In this document: piece after piece, positions 1 to 8,022 of the stretch | Layout of the letters: every line of letters starts with the position of its first letter | Numbering within the stretch: the first letter of the stretch is position 1 | Assembly (NCBI RefSeq): GCF_014643255.1 | Contig: NZ_BMJI01000005.1 | Span: 115,701-179,700, forward strand | Reading direction: 5' to 3' | Length of the DNA stretch: 64,000 nucleotides | DNA from: Tersicoccus solisilvae | GTDB taxonomy: Bacteria > Actinomycetota > Actinomycetes > Actinomycetales > Micrococcaceae | Translations under genes and position numbers: made by a program | The notes under the pieces: model-generated | What the model was told of the DNA's origin: nothing | The model's input: the letters and a program-made list of their open reading frames with translations, nothing else | Database searches by the model: none

Positions 1-327
1 GACGACGACGCCGGGCTGCGCGCGCAGGGTGGCCATCACGACGGCGGACGCGGCCTCGTAGGCGGCGGCGTCGACGGGCAGGAACACGGCGTCGGGGATC
101 TTGCGGACGGCGATCTTCATCGGCATCCCCGAACCGACCCCGAAGGCGCGAGCCTCGTACGACGCCGTCGACACCACGGCCCGCTCGGTCGGGTCCCCGC
201 GGCCGCCGACGACGACGGGCCTGCCGGCCAGCTCCGGGTGGCGCAGCACCTCGACGGCGGCGATGAACTGGTCGAGGTCCACGTGCAGCACCCAGGGGCG
301 GGAGGTGATGCCGTCGGGGCTGGACAT
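1..327 (-). CDS. dinB: DNA polymerase IV (Y-family), N-terminal part, cut by window edge
   Basis: Translesion polymerase that copies damaged templates. Only the first 109 codons are present; the gene runs off the left edge. From the ATG at 327 the protein contains WVLHVDLDQFIAAVEVLRHPEL, the Y-family catalytic motif with its metal-binding Asp, then GRPVVVGG, a YEARAFGV segment and SGMPMKIA, all typical of the DinB palm and fingers. It is divergent from trmL with 77 bp between the starts. A GAGAAT hexamer 6 nt before the ATG may be a leaderless -10 box. No actinobacterial LexA box (GAAC-N4-GTTC) was seen upstream. Confidence 0.9.
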   Translation of the reverse strand, partial: MSSPDGITSRPWVLHVDLDQFIAAVEVLRHPELAGRPVVVGGRGDPTERAVVSTASYEARAFGVGSGMPMKIAVRKIPDAVFLPVDAAAYEAASAVVMATLRAQPGVVV

Positions 328-391
328 GGCTCGATTCTCACCGACCCGGCGTCGCCTGTCACGGGCGGTCGGGGCCGCCCACCTGCGCCAC

Positions 392-397
392 TACACT
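392..397 (+). promoter_or_regulatory. -10 box TACACT of trmL, leaderless type
   Basis: TACACT lies 7 nt before the GTG start at 405 and there is no ribosome-binding site, so the transcript probably begins at the start codon. Confidence 0.5.
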
Positions 398-404
398 GGT
401 CGGC

Positions 405-878
405 GTGTTCCGCATCCTCTTCGACTCCCCCGAGATCCCCGGCAACACGGGAGCGGCGATCCGGTTGGCGGCGCTGACCGGGGCGGAACTGCACCTGATC
501 GAACCCCTCGGGTTCGACCTGGAGGAGAACAAGCTGCGCCGCGCGGGACTGGACTACCACGACCTCGCCGTCATGACCGTGCACCCGGACCGGGCCGCGG
601 CGTGGGCGGCCCTGATGCCGGCGCGGGTCTTCGCGTTCACCGCCGAGGGCGCTCGCGCGCACAGCGACATCGCCTACGAGCCCGGCGACGTGCTGATGTT
701 CGGCCGGGAGTCGGTGGGCCTGAGCGCCGAGGCGAAGGCCGACCCGCACATCACCGAGGTGGTGCGGATCCCGATGCTGCCCGGCCGTCGGTCGCTCAAT
801 CTCACGAACGCGGCGTCGATCGCGGTGTACGAGGCGTGGCGCCAACACGACTTCGCCGGCGCCGCCTTCACCCGCTGA
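405..878 (+). CDS. trmL: tRNA (cytidine/uridine-34 2'-O)-methyltransferase TrmL, SPOUT family
   Basis: Methylates the ribose of the wobble nucleotide of certain leucine tRNAs using S-adenosylmethionine, in the cytoplasm. The 157-residue length is normal for TrmL. The three SPOUT motifs are visible: NTGAAIRLA (residues 14-22), MFGRESVGL (98-106) and [13 protein letters not shown] (131-143), which together make the trefoil-knot SAM site. The GTG at 405 is chosen because the protein then begins [16 protein letters not shown] as in the family and because a -10 box sits 7 nt upstream. It is divergent from dinB and convergent with etfA. Confidence 0.93.
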   Translation: MFRILFDSPEIPGNTGAAIRLAALTGAELHLIEPLGFDLEENKLRRAGLDYHDLAVMTVHPDRAAAWAALMPARVFAFTAEGARAHSDIAYEPGDVLMFGRESVGLSAEAKADPHITEVVRIPMLPGRRSLNLTNAASIAVYEAWRQHDFAGAAFTR

Positions 879-986
879 CGCCTTCGATGCCGGTCGAACA
901 TTGCGGAATGGTCGTTTCCCTGGCCTCCGGATGACACATCCGCGATTCTCGATGCCCCTTCCACGTCGAGGCGACATGGAGCCGCC

Positions 987-1943
987 TCAGCCGCGGCGGC
1001 GGCGGATCTCCTCCGTGGCCTGCGGCAGCACGGTGAACAGGTCGCCGACGATGCCGAGGTCGGCCACCTCGAAGACGGGCGCGTCGCCGTCCTTGTTGAT
1101 CGCGATGATGGTCTGCGACGTCTGCATGCCGGCCTTCTGCTGGATGGCGCCGGAGATGCCCGCGGAGATGTAGAGCTGCGGGGAGACGGTCTTGCCGGTC
1201 TGGCCCACCTGCGCGTCGTGGTCGATCCAGCCGGCGTCGGTCGCGGCGCGGGAGGCGCCGATGGCGGCGCCGAGCTCGTCGGCGAGCGCCTCGATCGGGC
1301 CGAAGTCGCCGTTCGTGCCGCGGCCCCCGGCGACGACGACGCGCGCCTCGGTCAGCTCCGGCCGGGTGCTCTCCGGCTTCGGGGATCGGGCGGTGATCCG
1401 CGCGGCGGGTCCCGGGTCCTGGACGGTCACGGTGCCGGTCGCGACCTCCGTCGCCGCGGAGGCGGGGAGGGCCACGACGGCGTTCGGCTTGACGGTGATG
1501 ATCGGCGTCCCGTGCGTGACGGCCACGCGGGAGGACCAGGCCCCGGCGAGCACCGCCTTCGCGGCGGTCACGCCGTGGTCGGTCGCGTCGACCGCGACGG
1601 CGTCGGTGATCACCCCCGAGTCGGTCTTGATCCCGGTGCGGCCGGCGATCTCCTTCTCCTCGAACGTGTTGCCCAGCAGGACGACGTCGGGCCGCACCTG
1701 CTCCATCGCGGCGGCCAGCAGCGCGGCCTTCCCGGCCACCAGCAGGTCCTCCAGCGGCTGTGCGGGGGTCAGCAGCGCCGTGGTGCCGTGCTCGGCGAGG
1801 CTGTCCAGCAGCGCGGACTCGACATCGACGGGGGCCAGCGCGGTGACGTCGCCGAGGGATCGGCCCAGCGTCAGCAGTTCACGGGCGGCCTTCGCGAGCG
1901 TGGTGCCGTGCGGGGCGTCCAGGTAGACGAGGACGGTGCTCAT
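987..1943 (-). CDS. etfA: electron transfer flavoprotein, alpha subunit
   Basis: FAD-carrying subunit of the soluble ETF heterodimer, which takes electrons from acyl-CoA and other dehydrogenases and passes them towards the quinone pool. The protein is 318 aa starting MSTVLVYLD. The C-terminal FAD domain is clear: a GGRGTNGDF segment, then QVGQTGKTV and [10 protein letters not shown], the loops around the FAD, and near the end [11 protein letters not shown]. The ATG at 1943 follows an AGGAGATCCCC ribosome-binding site; the longer open frame upstream lacks family similarity. It follows etfB by 78 bp on the same strand, so the two form an operon. Confidence 0.95.
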   Translation of the reverse strand: MSTVLVYLDAPHGTTLAKAARELLTLGRSLGDVTALAPVDVESALLDSLAEHGTTALLTPAQPLEDLLVAGKAALLAAAMEQVRPDVVLLGNTFEEKEIAGRTGIKTDSGVITDAVAVDATDHGVTAAKAVLAGAWSSRVAVTHGTPIITVKPNAVVALPASAATEVATGTVTVQDPGPAARITARSPKPESTRPELTEARVVVAGGRGTNGDFGPIEALADELGAAIGASRAATDAGWIDHDAQVGQTGKTVSPQLYISAGISGAIQQKAGMQTSQTIIAINKDGDAPVFEVADLGIVGDLFTVLPQATEEIRRRRG

Positions 1944-2021
1944 GGGGATCTCCTCAGCGAGACTCGGGCGACGGCGGCGCGTGGATCGCACGCGGGCCGG
2001 GGAACGACGCGGCGGGGCGGC

Positions 2022-2810
2022 TCAGAGCAGCCGGCGCTCGGCGAGGAAGTCGACCAGCTTGACGCCGGCGTTGCCCTCGTCGGTGATCACGGTGCCGGCG
2101 GTCCGCGCGGGCCGCTCGGTGGCGGCCAGCACGCGCGTCCACGATCCGGCGGCGCCGACCGCCGCCGGCTCCAGCCCCACATCGGCCAGCGACAGCGTGG
2201 TCACGGGCTTCTTCTTCGCGGCCATGATCGCCTTGAAATTGGGGTACCGCGGATCGTTGGCCTGGTCGGTCACCGACACGAGCGCGGGCAGTGGCGCCTC
2301 GACGCTCTCCGCGTCGGTCGCGCCGTTGCGGGTGGCGCGCACGGTCCCGTCGGCGATCTGGAGGCTCGCGGCGAAGGTGACCTGCGCGAGCGAGAGCCGC
2401 TCGGCGAGCTGCGCCGGGACGAGGGAGGTCTCCCCGTCGGTGGAGGCCATGCCGCAGAGCACGAGGTCCGCGCCGCCGACGTGGGCGACGAGCGCGGCGA
2501 GCGCTCGCGAGGTCGCGGCCGCGTCGGACCCGGCGAGCGCGTCGTCGGCCAGGTGATAGGCCTCGTCGGCGCCCAGCTGCAGCGCCTTGCGCAGGGCGCT
2601 CACGGCGTCGGCCGGCCCCATCGTCAGCGCGGCGATGTGCACCGACTGCGGGTCGGCGGCGGCCTCCCGGATCCGGACGGCGGCTTCGAGCGCGTACTCG
2701 TCGAGCTCCGACAGGATACTCTCGCCGCGGGCGAGGGTGTGGCCGTCGCCGCTGAGCCGGCGGGGGAACTGGGTGTCCGGCACGTACTTGACCAGCACAA
2801 GAATTCTCAA
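2022..2810 (-). CDS. etfB: electron transfer flavoprotein, beta subunit
   Basis: Partner of EtfA; binds AMP and docks the dehydrogenase partners. The 262-aa protein begins (M)RILVLVKYVPDTQ, the conserved EtfB N-terminus, and contains LCGMASTDGETSLVPAQLAERL, the loop that lines the AMP pocket. The start is unusual: the best family fit is the TTG at 2810. In-frame GTG codons upstream at about 2828 and 2843 are possible alternatives that would add an unconserved leader. It is the first gene of the etfBA pair. Confidence 0.92.
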   Translation of the reverse strand: MRILVLVKYVPDTQFPRRLSGDGHTLARGESILSELDEYALEAAVRIREAAADPQSVHIAALTMGPADAVSALRKALQLGADEAYHLADDALAGSDAAATSRALAALVAHVGGADLVLCGMASTDGETSLVPAQLAERLSLAQVTFAASLQIADGTVRATRNGATDAESVEAPLPALVSVTDQANDPRYPNFKAIMAAKKKPVTTLSLADVGLEPAAVGAAGSWTRVLAATERPARTAGTVITDEGNAGVKLVDFLAERRLL

Positions 2811-2876
2811 ACCCGGGGTCTGCACGCCCCTAGCTAACCACACGGCCGCGCCCTCCCGGGGCGTGCCCCGACGCGT

Positions 2877-2913
2877 CGCAGCGCCGCCCCCGCGTGGGTG
2901 GGGCGGCGCTGCG
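2877..2913 (-). terminator. GC-rich hairpin downstream of the HtrA-type protease gene
   Basis: A perfect 14-bp stem (2877-2890 with 2900-2913) and a 9-nt loop begin about 30 nt after the protease stop codon. There is no U-tract, which is common for terminators in this GC range. Confidence 0.5.
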
Positions 2914-2941
2914 GTGGTGCTTCGTGCGGGGCGGACCGCGG

Positions 2942-4549
2942 CTACTGGGTCGTGGCCTCGCCCAGCGTCACGTCGGCGGTCTGCGTCTTGCCGTCGCGCG
3001 TGAACTCGACCTTGACGGTGGCACCGGCGGCCTGCTCACGGACGGAGGCGGTCAGCTCCTGGCTGTCCTTCACCGTGCGCTCGCCGACCTTGGTGACGAT
3101 GTCGCCCTCCTTCAGGCCGGCCTTCGCGGCCGCCCCCCCGGAGACGACGCTCTGGATCCGGGCACCGTTGGAGAACGCCGCGCTCGACGACGACGAGGAG
3201 CCGGGCGCGTAGGACTGCACCGTCGCCCCGAGCTGGCCGTGGGTGGCCTTGCCGTCCTTGATGATCTCGTCCGCGACGCGCTTGGCGTGATCGATCGGGA
3301 TGGAGAAGCCGACCCCGATGTTGCCGGAGCTCGACGAACCGGACGAGGACCCGGAGGAGGCGATCGCGACGTTGACGCCGATGATCTTGCCGTCCTGGTC
3401 GACGAGCGCGCCACCGGAGTTGCCCGGGTTGATCGCCGCGTCGGTCTGGATGACGTTGAGGTACACGTAGCCCTGGCCGGAGCTCTGCTGGCTCTCCCCG
3501 CCACCCGGAGGAGCGAAGTTCCAGGGGCTCTCCGACTGGCCCTGATCGCCCGAGTCGCCGCTGCTGTCCTTCGGCACGGCCGAGGACTGCACCTGGATGG
3601 TGCGGTTCAGCGTCGAGACGATCCCGTCGGTCACCGTGCCGGCCAGCCCGAGCGGGGAGCCGATGGCGATGGCCGTGTCGCCCACGTTCAGCGAGGAGGA
3701 GCTGCCCATCTCGGCCGGCGTCAGGTTGGTCGCGTCGATCTTGACCACGGCCAGGTCCGACAGCGGGTCGGTCCCGACGACGGTACCGCTGAAGATCCGA
3801 CCGTCGTTCAACTGGACCTGGATGGTGGGCTTGGACACCTGCCCGTCGAGCGTGACGACGTGCGTGTTGGTGAGGATGTGCCCGTCGTCGTCGAGGATGA
3901 TCCCCGAGCCGGTGCCGGACTGCCCGCCGCCGGAGACCGCCAGGGTGGCGACCGACGGGGACGCCTTCTGGGCCGACGCGGTGATCGCGTTGACGCTCTT
4001 CTGGTTGTTGACGATGACGGTGTTGGTGCCGGACTGCTGCGAGGCGGTGCTCGTGGCGGACGAGCCGCCGTCGGCCAGGGTGGCGACGCCCGCCGCGGCA
4101 CCGCCGCCGACGAGGCCCGCCGCCAGCGTGCACGCGACGAGGGTGCCCACACCGAACCGGCCGCGCCGCCGCGTGGTCGGCCGGGCGGCCGTCGTCGTCG
4201 TGCCCGCACCCCAGCCCGATCCGGACGGGTCGTGCTGCTGGCCGTACTGGTCCTGCTGGCCGTACGGGTCCTGCTGGCCGTACTGGCCGGACGGGACGTG
4301 CTGCTGGCCGTACTGGTCCTGCTGGCCGTACGTGTCGTGGTACTGCCCGTAGGCCGGCTGGTGCTCCTGCTGACCGTACGCGTCGTGGTCCTGCTGGCCG
4401 TACTGGTCCTGCGGGTAGGACTGTGTGTCCCCCGGTCGGGGGATCGGCTGAGTGAAGGACTCACCCGGTTGGTGCGACGGCCGCGGCGGAGCGCCGTCGC
4501 CCGTGGACCCGCGAGGAGTCGGCTGATCCGACCCGTGCTGCTCTGTCAT
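2942..4549 (-). CDS. HtrA/DegP-type membrane-anchored serine protease with PDZ domain
   Basis: Surface protease and chaperone for misfolded envelope proteins (trypsin-like S1C family). In the 535-aa protein, residues 1-125 form a cytoplasmic low-complexity tail rich in Gln, Tyr and Gly with repeated YGQQ units; a membrane segment follows at about 133-157 after an RRRGR stretch. The protease domain has His230 (TNTHVV), Asp265 (DPLSDLAVVK) and Ser378 (NPGNSGGAL), a complete triad. A C-terminal PDZ domain follows (GARIQSVV, GLKEGDIVTKV). The ATG at 4549 has an AAGGAA ribosome-binding site 7 nt upstream. It is divergent from the TPM-domain gene across 261 bp, an arrangement that groups envelope-stress functions. 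Confidence 0.93.
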   Translation of the reverse strand: MTEQHGSDQPTPRGSTGDGAPPRPSHQPGESFTQPIPRPGDTQSYPQDQYGQQDHDAYGQQEHQPAYGQYHDTYGQQDQYGQQHVPSGQYGQQDPYGQQDQYGQQHDPSGSGWGAGTTTTAARPTTRRRGRFGVGTLVACTLAAGLVGGGAAAGVATLADGGSSATSTASQQSGTNTVIVNNQKSVNAITASAQKASPSVATLAVSGGGQSGTGSGIILDDDGHILTNTHVVTLDGQVSKPTIQVQLNDGRIFSGTVVGTDPLSDLAVVKIDATNLTPAEMGSSSSLNVGDTAIAIGSPLGLAGTVTDGIVSTLNRTIQVQSSAVPKDSSGDSGDQGQSESPWNFAPPGGGESQQSSGQGYVYLNVIQTDAAINPGNSGGALVDQDGKIIGVNVAIASSGSSSGSSSSGNIGVGFSIPIDHAKRVADEIIKDGKATHGQLGATVQSYAPGSSSSSSAAFSNGARIQSVVSGGAAAKAGLKEGDIVTKVGERTVKDSQELTASVREQAAGATVKVEFTRDGKTQTADVTLGEATTQ

Positions 4550-4810
4550 GATGGGTTCCTTTCTCAACCTGAACCACCACCCTGCTTCACCCACAGTCTG
4601 GTGCCCAAATCTGTGCCCGTCGGGGCCGTAGCCTGAGCAGCGACTGTGAGGATCCCGCACGAGCGTGCCGTCTTTCGCTGCTGGCAGACACGGCCTGCTT
4701 CCGCCTGGTTTTGTGGCAACCATAGAATCAAGATGATCCCGGCGGCCCGGCCACGAGAGGCGTGGCGGTCTGCGCGAGAAGCGTCCCGACCGGGGGATGA
4801 GGGGAATTCC

Positions 4811-6937
4811 ATGCGCTCCCGCCACCGGCGACCAGTCGCCGTCCTGATCGCACTCGTCGCCGCGCTCGGCATCTCGGGGGCGCTGCCCCTGACCGCCCAC
4901 GCCGAGTCGCCCGTGACCTTCAGCTCCGACCGGACGGTGATCGACTCCGCGGGCGTCCTCGGCAGCGACGCGTCGCGGGTCGAGCAGGCCGTGAGCGACC
5001 TGAAGCAGTCCACCGGGCAGAACCTGTTCGTCGCCTACGTGAAGAACTTCGGGGACGCCGCGTCCGGCAGCGCCTGGGCCCGGTCCGCCCTGCAGCGCAG
5101 CGGGTCGCCGAGCAACGCGGTGGTCCTCGCCGTCGCGACCGACACCCGCGGCGGTGCCCTGATCGACTACAACACGAGCGCGATCAGCGACAACGAGATC
5201 GACACCATCAAGAGCGCCGTCGGATCCGAGGTCCGGTCCGGCAACTGGGCGCAGGCCGCCCTGACCACCGTGGACGGGATCCGCAGTGCCGCCGGCGGCG
5301 GTACGGTCGAGCGTCAGACCTCCTCCTCGGGCTCCGGCACCGGCTTCCTCTCCCCGCTGCTCGGCGTCGGTCTCGTGGCCGCCGCCCTGATCGGCGGCAT
5401 CTTCTTCCTCGGCCGGCGCCGGAAGTCCCGCGACAAGCAGATCGCCAACACGTACCGGCAGGACGGCACCGGCACCCTCTACGGCGACGCCCCCGGCCAG
5501 CCGCAGCAGCCGGCGGACCCCTTCGCCGGCCTGAGTGTGGACGAGCTGAACAAGCGCGCCGGTGCCGCCCTGATCGCCGCCGACGACGGCATCCGCACCT
5601 CCGAGCAGGAGCTCGCCTTCGCCCAGGCCCAGTACGGGGAGAAGCAGACCGGCCGGTTCGCGGCCGCGATCGAGGACGCGAAGGCGCACCTGCGGGAGTC
5701 CTTCAAGCTGCGCCAGCAGCTCGACGACGACATCCCGGACACGGAGCAGCAGCAGCGGGCGTGGCTGACCGAGATCCTGCGCCGCTCCGAGGACGCGAAC
5801 CGCGCCCTCGCGGAGCAGAAGGGCGACTTCGACGCCCTGCGGTCCCTCGAACAGCAGGCGCCCGACGCCCTCGCCCGGGTCTCCGAGGCCGCCCGGCGTT
5901 CCGCCGCCCGCGTCGCCGAGCACGAGCAGGCGCTCGGCTCGCTGCGCCAGCGGTACGCCGACTCCGCGCTGAGCACCATCACCGACAACATCGCCCAGGC
6001 CAACGAGCGGCTCGCCTTCGTCACCTCGGCCCGGGCGGCGGCGGAGCGGAATCTGCAGGCGCAGGGCGGCAACCGGTCGGAGGCGGCGCTGGCCATCCGC
6101 GCCGCCGAGCAGGCGGTCCAGCAGACCGATCAGCTGCTCGACGCCATCGACCGGGTCGGCGGCGACCTGGGTCGCGCCGACGAGCAGCTGCGGCGGGCGA
6201 TGGGCGACACGGCCCAGGACGTCGCGGAGGCGAAGGCGCTGGCCAGCAGCGGGCAGAACCCGGAGCTGATCGGCCAGGTCGCCGCGGCGGAGACCGCGAT
6301 CGCCGCGGTCGACAAGGAGCTGCGCGCGGGCCGGCCGGACCCCTTCGACCTGCTGCGCCGGGTGGAGAGCGCGCACCGCACGCTCGACGCGTCGCTGACC
6401 GGCATCCGGGACGCCCAGTCGGAGTCGCGGCGCGCTCGCGACGCCCTCCAGCAGGCGGTCATGAGCGCCCAGGCACAGATCTCCGCGGCGTCGGACTTCA
6501 TCGCGACCCGCCGCGGCGGCGTCGGCAGTGAGGCCCGGACCCGGCTCGCCGAGGCCCAGCGCAACCTGGACCAGGCCCTGGCGTTGCAGTCCCGCGACCC
6601 GCGCGCCGCCCTGACCTACGCGCAGCAGGCCGAGAGCCTCGCCCAGCAGGCCAGCCGGTCCGCGCAGGACGACATCGGCGACTACGCCGGCTGGGGCGGC
6701 GGCGGAGGCCGCGGCTACGGCGGGGGCGGGGGCTTCGGGGGCGGGGGCTTCGGCGGCGGATTCGGTGGCGCCGTCCTCGGCGGCATCCTCATCGACTCCA
6801 TTCTGCGCGGCGGCCACGGCGGCGGCGGGTGGGGCGGCGACTCCTGGGGCGGCGGAGGCGGCTGGGGCGGCGGCGGAGGCGGCGACTGGGGCGGCGGGGA
6901 CTTCGGCGGAGGCGACTTCGGCGGAGGCGACTTCTGA
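4811..6937 (+). CDS. TPM-domain membrane protein with coiled-coil middle and Gly-rich tail
   Basis: The family function is not firmly known. The 708-aa protein has a signal peptide (about residues 1-31, ending LTAHA), a TPM domain (formerly DUF477) at about 36-150, a transmembrane helix at about 178-198 followed by RRRKSRDK, and a long cytoplasmic region of heptad-like Ala/Glu/Gln/Arg sequence predicted to be coiled coil. The last 80 residues are almost all Gly with Trp, Asp and Phe (GGGDFGG repeated). The ATG at 4811 follows an AGGGGAA ribosome-binding site. It lies 126 bp before pspA on the same strand, a common actinobacterial pairing that suggests a shared envelope-stress role. Confidence 0.85.
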   Translation: MRSRHRRPVAVLIALVAALGISGALPLTAHAESPVTFSSDRTVIDSAGVLGSDASRVEQAVSDLKQSTGQNLFVAYVKNFGDAASGSAWARSALQRSGSPSNAVVLAVATDTRGGALIDYNTSAISDNEIDTIKSAVGSEVRSGNWAQAALTTVDGIRSAAGGGTVERQTSSSGSGTGFLSPLLGVGLVAAALIGGIFFLGRRRKSRDKQIANTYRQDGTGTLYGDAPGQPQQPADPFAGLSVDELNKRAGAALIAADDGIRTSEQELAFAQAQYGEKQTGRFAAAIEDAKAHLRESFKLRQQLDDDIPDTEQQQRAWLTEILRRSEDANRALAEQKGDFDALRSLEQQAPDALARVSEAARRSAARVAEHEQALGSLRQRYADSALSTITDNIAQANERLAFVTSARAAAERNLQAQGGNRSEAALAIRAAEQAVQQTDQLLDAIDRVGGDLGRADEQLRRAMGDTAQDVAEAKALASSGQNPELIGQVAAAETAIAAVDKELRAGRPDPFDLLRRVESAHRTLDASLTGIRDAQSESRRARDALQQAVMSAQAQISAASDFIATRRGGVGSEARTRLAEAQRNLDQALALQSRDPRAALTYAQQAESLAQQASRSAQDDIGDYAGWGGGGGRGYGGGGGFGGGGFGGGFGGAVLGGILIDSILRGGHGGGGWGGDSWGGGGGWGGGGGGDWGGGDFGGGDFGGGDF
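6694..6935 (+). repeat. low-complexity GGC-rich tract encoding Gly repeats
   Basis: In-frame imperfect repeats of GGCGGC and GGCGACTTC give the Gly/Trp/Asp/Phe tail of the TPM protein; the last three units (GGCGGAGGCGACTTC type) are nearly identical and prone to slippage. Confidence 0.7.
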
Positions 6938-7063
6938 GCCCGTCCGGGCCGGCGGCGCCCTGACCTCGACTTCATCGCCGCGGCCCACCAGAATCGAGAT
7001 GTCCGTCCGGTTCCGGTCCCCAGCGATGAGCACCAACGGTTGACATCCACGAAAGGAAGCAGC

Positions 7064-7876
7064 ATGGCCAAGCACTCCATCTTCGGGCGCATCGCGCAAC
7101 TGGCGAAGGCGAACATCAACGCGATCCTCGATCAGGCCGAGGATCCGCAGAAGATGCTCGACCAGATGGTCCGGGACTACACCAACAACATCGCCGAGGC
7201 GGAGTCCGCCGTCGCCCAGACCATCGGCAACCTGCGGATGCTGCAGGACGACCACCAGCAGGACATCAAGGCGGCCCAGGACTGGGGCAACAAGGCCCTC
7301 GCGGCCAGCCGCAAGGCCGACGAGTTCCGCGCCGGTGGCAACGCCGCGGACGCGACGAAGTTCGACAACCTGGCCAAGGTCGCCATCCAGCGGCAGATGT
7401 CCGCCGAGCAGGAGGCCCGCGGCGCGGAGCCGACGATCGCCTCGCAGAGCGAGATCGTCGAGAAGCTCAAGGACGGCCTCAACCAGATGCGCGGCAAGCT
7501 CGACGAGCTGACCCGCAAGCGCGACGAGCTCAACTCCCGCGCGAAACTGGCGCAGGCACAGTCCCAGGTCCACGAGTCCATGCGCAGCATCGACGTGATG
7601 GACCCGACGAGCGACGTCGCCCGGTTCGAGGAGAAGGTCCGGCGCGAGGAGGCGCGGGTGCGCGGGCAGCAGGAGCTGGCCGCCTCCAGCCTGGACGCCC
7701 AGTTCGACTCGCTCGAGGATCTCGGCGAGCAGACCGAGGTGGAGGCCCGGCTCGCTGCCCTGAAGGCCGGCACCCGCCCGCAGCAGTCGATCGAGGCCGA
7801 CGACGCCGACGTCGACTACTCGGCCGGCGCGCCCGCCTCCACCGGCACACCGGAGCCCAGTCGCACGGAGTACTGA
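7064..7876 (+). CDS. pspA: PspA/IM30 family envelope-stress protein
   Basis: Peripheral membrane protein of the ESCRT-III-like PspA/Vipp1 family that assembles on the inner leaflet and maintains membrane integrity. The 270-aa protein is long-helical throughout, begins with an amphipathic helix (IFGRIAQLAKANINAIL) followed by the diagnostic segment AEDPQKMLDQMVRDY, and has an acidic, disordered last 30 residues. The ATG at 7064 has a GAAAGGAAGC ribosome-binding site. It follows the TPM-domain gene and probably shares its transcript. Confidence 0.92.
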   Translation: MAKHSIFGRIAQLAKANINAILDQAEDPQKMLDQMVRDYTNNIAEAESAVAQTIGNLRMLQDDHQQDIKAAQDWGNKALAASRKADEFRAGGNAADATKFDNLAKVAIQRQMSAEQEARGAEPTIASQSEIVEKLKDGLNQMRGKLDELTRKRDELNSRAKLAQAQSQVHESMRSIDVMDPTSDVARFEEKVRREEARVRGQQELAASSLDAQFDSLEDLGEQTEVEARLAALKAGTRPQQSIEADDADVDYSAGAPASTGTPEPSRTEY

Positions 7877-7912
7877 GCACCCCGGCCCCGGTTCCTGTCG
7901 CCGTCGACCCTC

Positions 7913-7988
7913 GTGGTCGGCGGCGACAGTCGTGGTCGGCGGCGACAGTCGTGGTCGGCGGCGACAGTCGTGGTCGGCGGCGACAGTC
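7913..7988 (+). repeat. four perfect 19-bp direct repeats before the photolyase gene
   Basis: The unit GTGGTCGGCGGCGACAGTC occurs four times head to tail (7913, 7932, 7951, 7970) with no spacer. A reversed partial unit (CTGTCGCCG) lies just upstream at about 7894. The array ends 23 bp before the photolyase -10 box. It may bind a regulator or simply be slippage-prone DNA. Confidence 0.9.
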
Positions 7989-8010
7989 GTCTCGGTTGTC
8001 GAGATATCGC

Positions 8011-8016
8011 TAGGCT
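8011..8016 (+). promoter_or_regulatory. -10 box TAGGCT of the photolyase gene, leaderless type
   Basis: TAGGCT ends 6 nt before the ATG at 8023, and no ribosome-binding site is present. Confidence 0.5.
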
Positions 8017-8022
8017 GGCCGG

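Noticed and set aside
328..404. LexA/SOS box between dinB and trmL
   Set aside because: No GAAC-N4-GTTC palindrome is present. GGTCGGTG upstream of dinB lacks a TANNNT box at the N8 spacing, so it was not called as a PafBC site either.
7913..7988. Tandem repeats considered as a CRISPR array
   Set aside because: The four 19-bp units are contiguous without spacers, and no cas genes are nearby.
7996..8016. PafBC-type box for the photolyase (TTGTCGAG before TAGGCT)
   Set aside because: Only the first six bases fit, and the distance to the -10 box is wrong.
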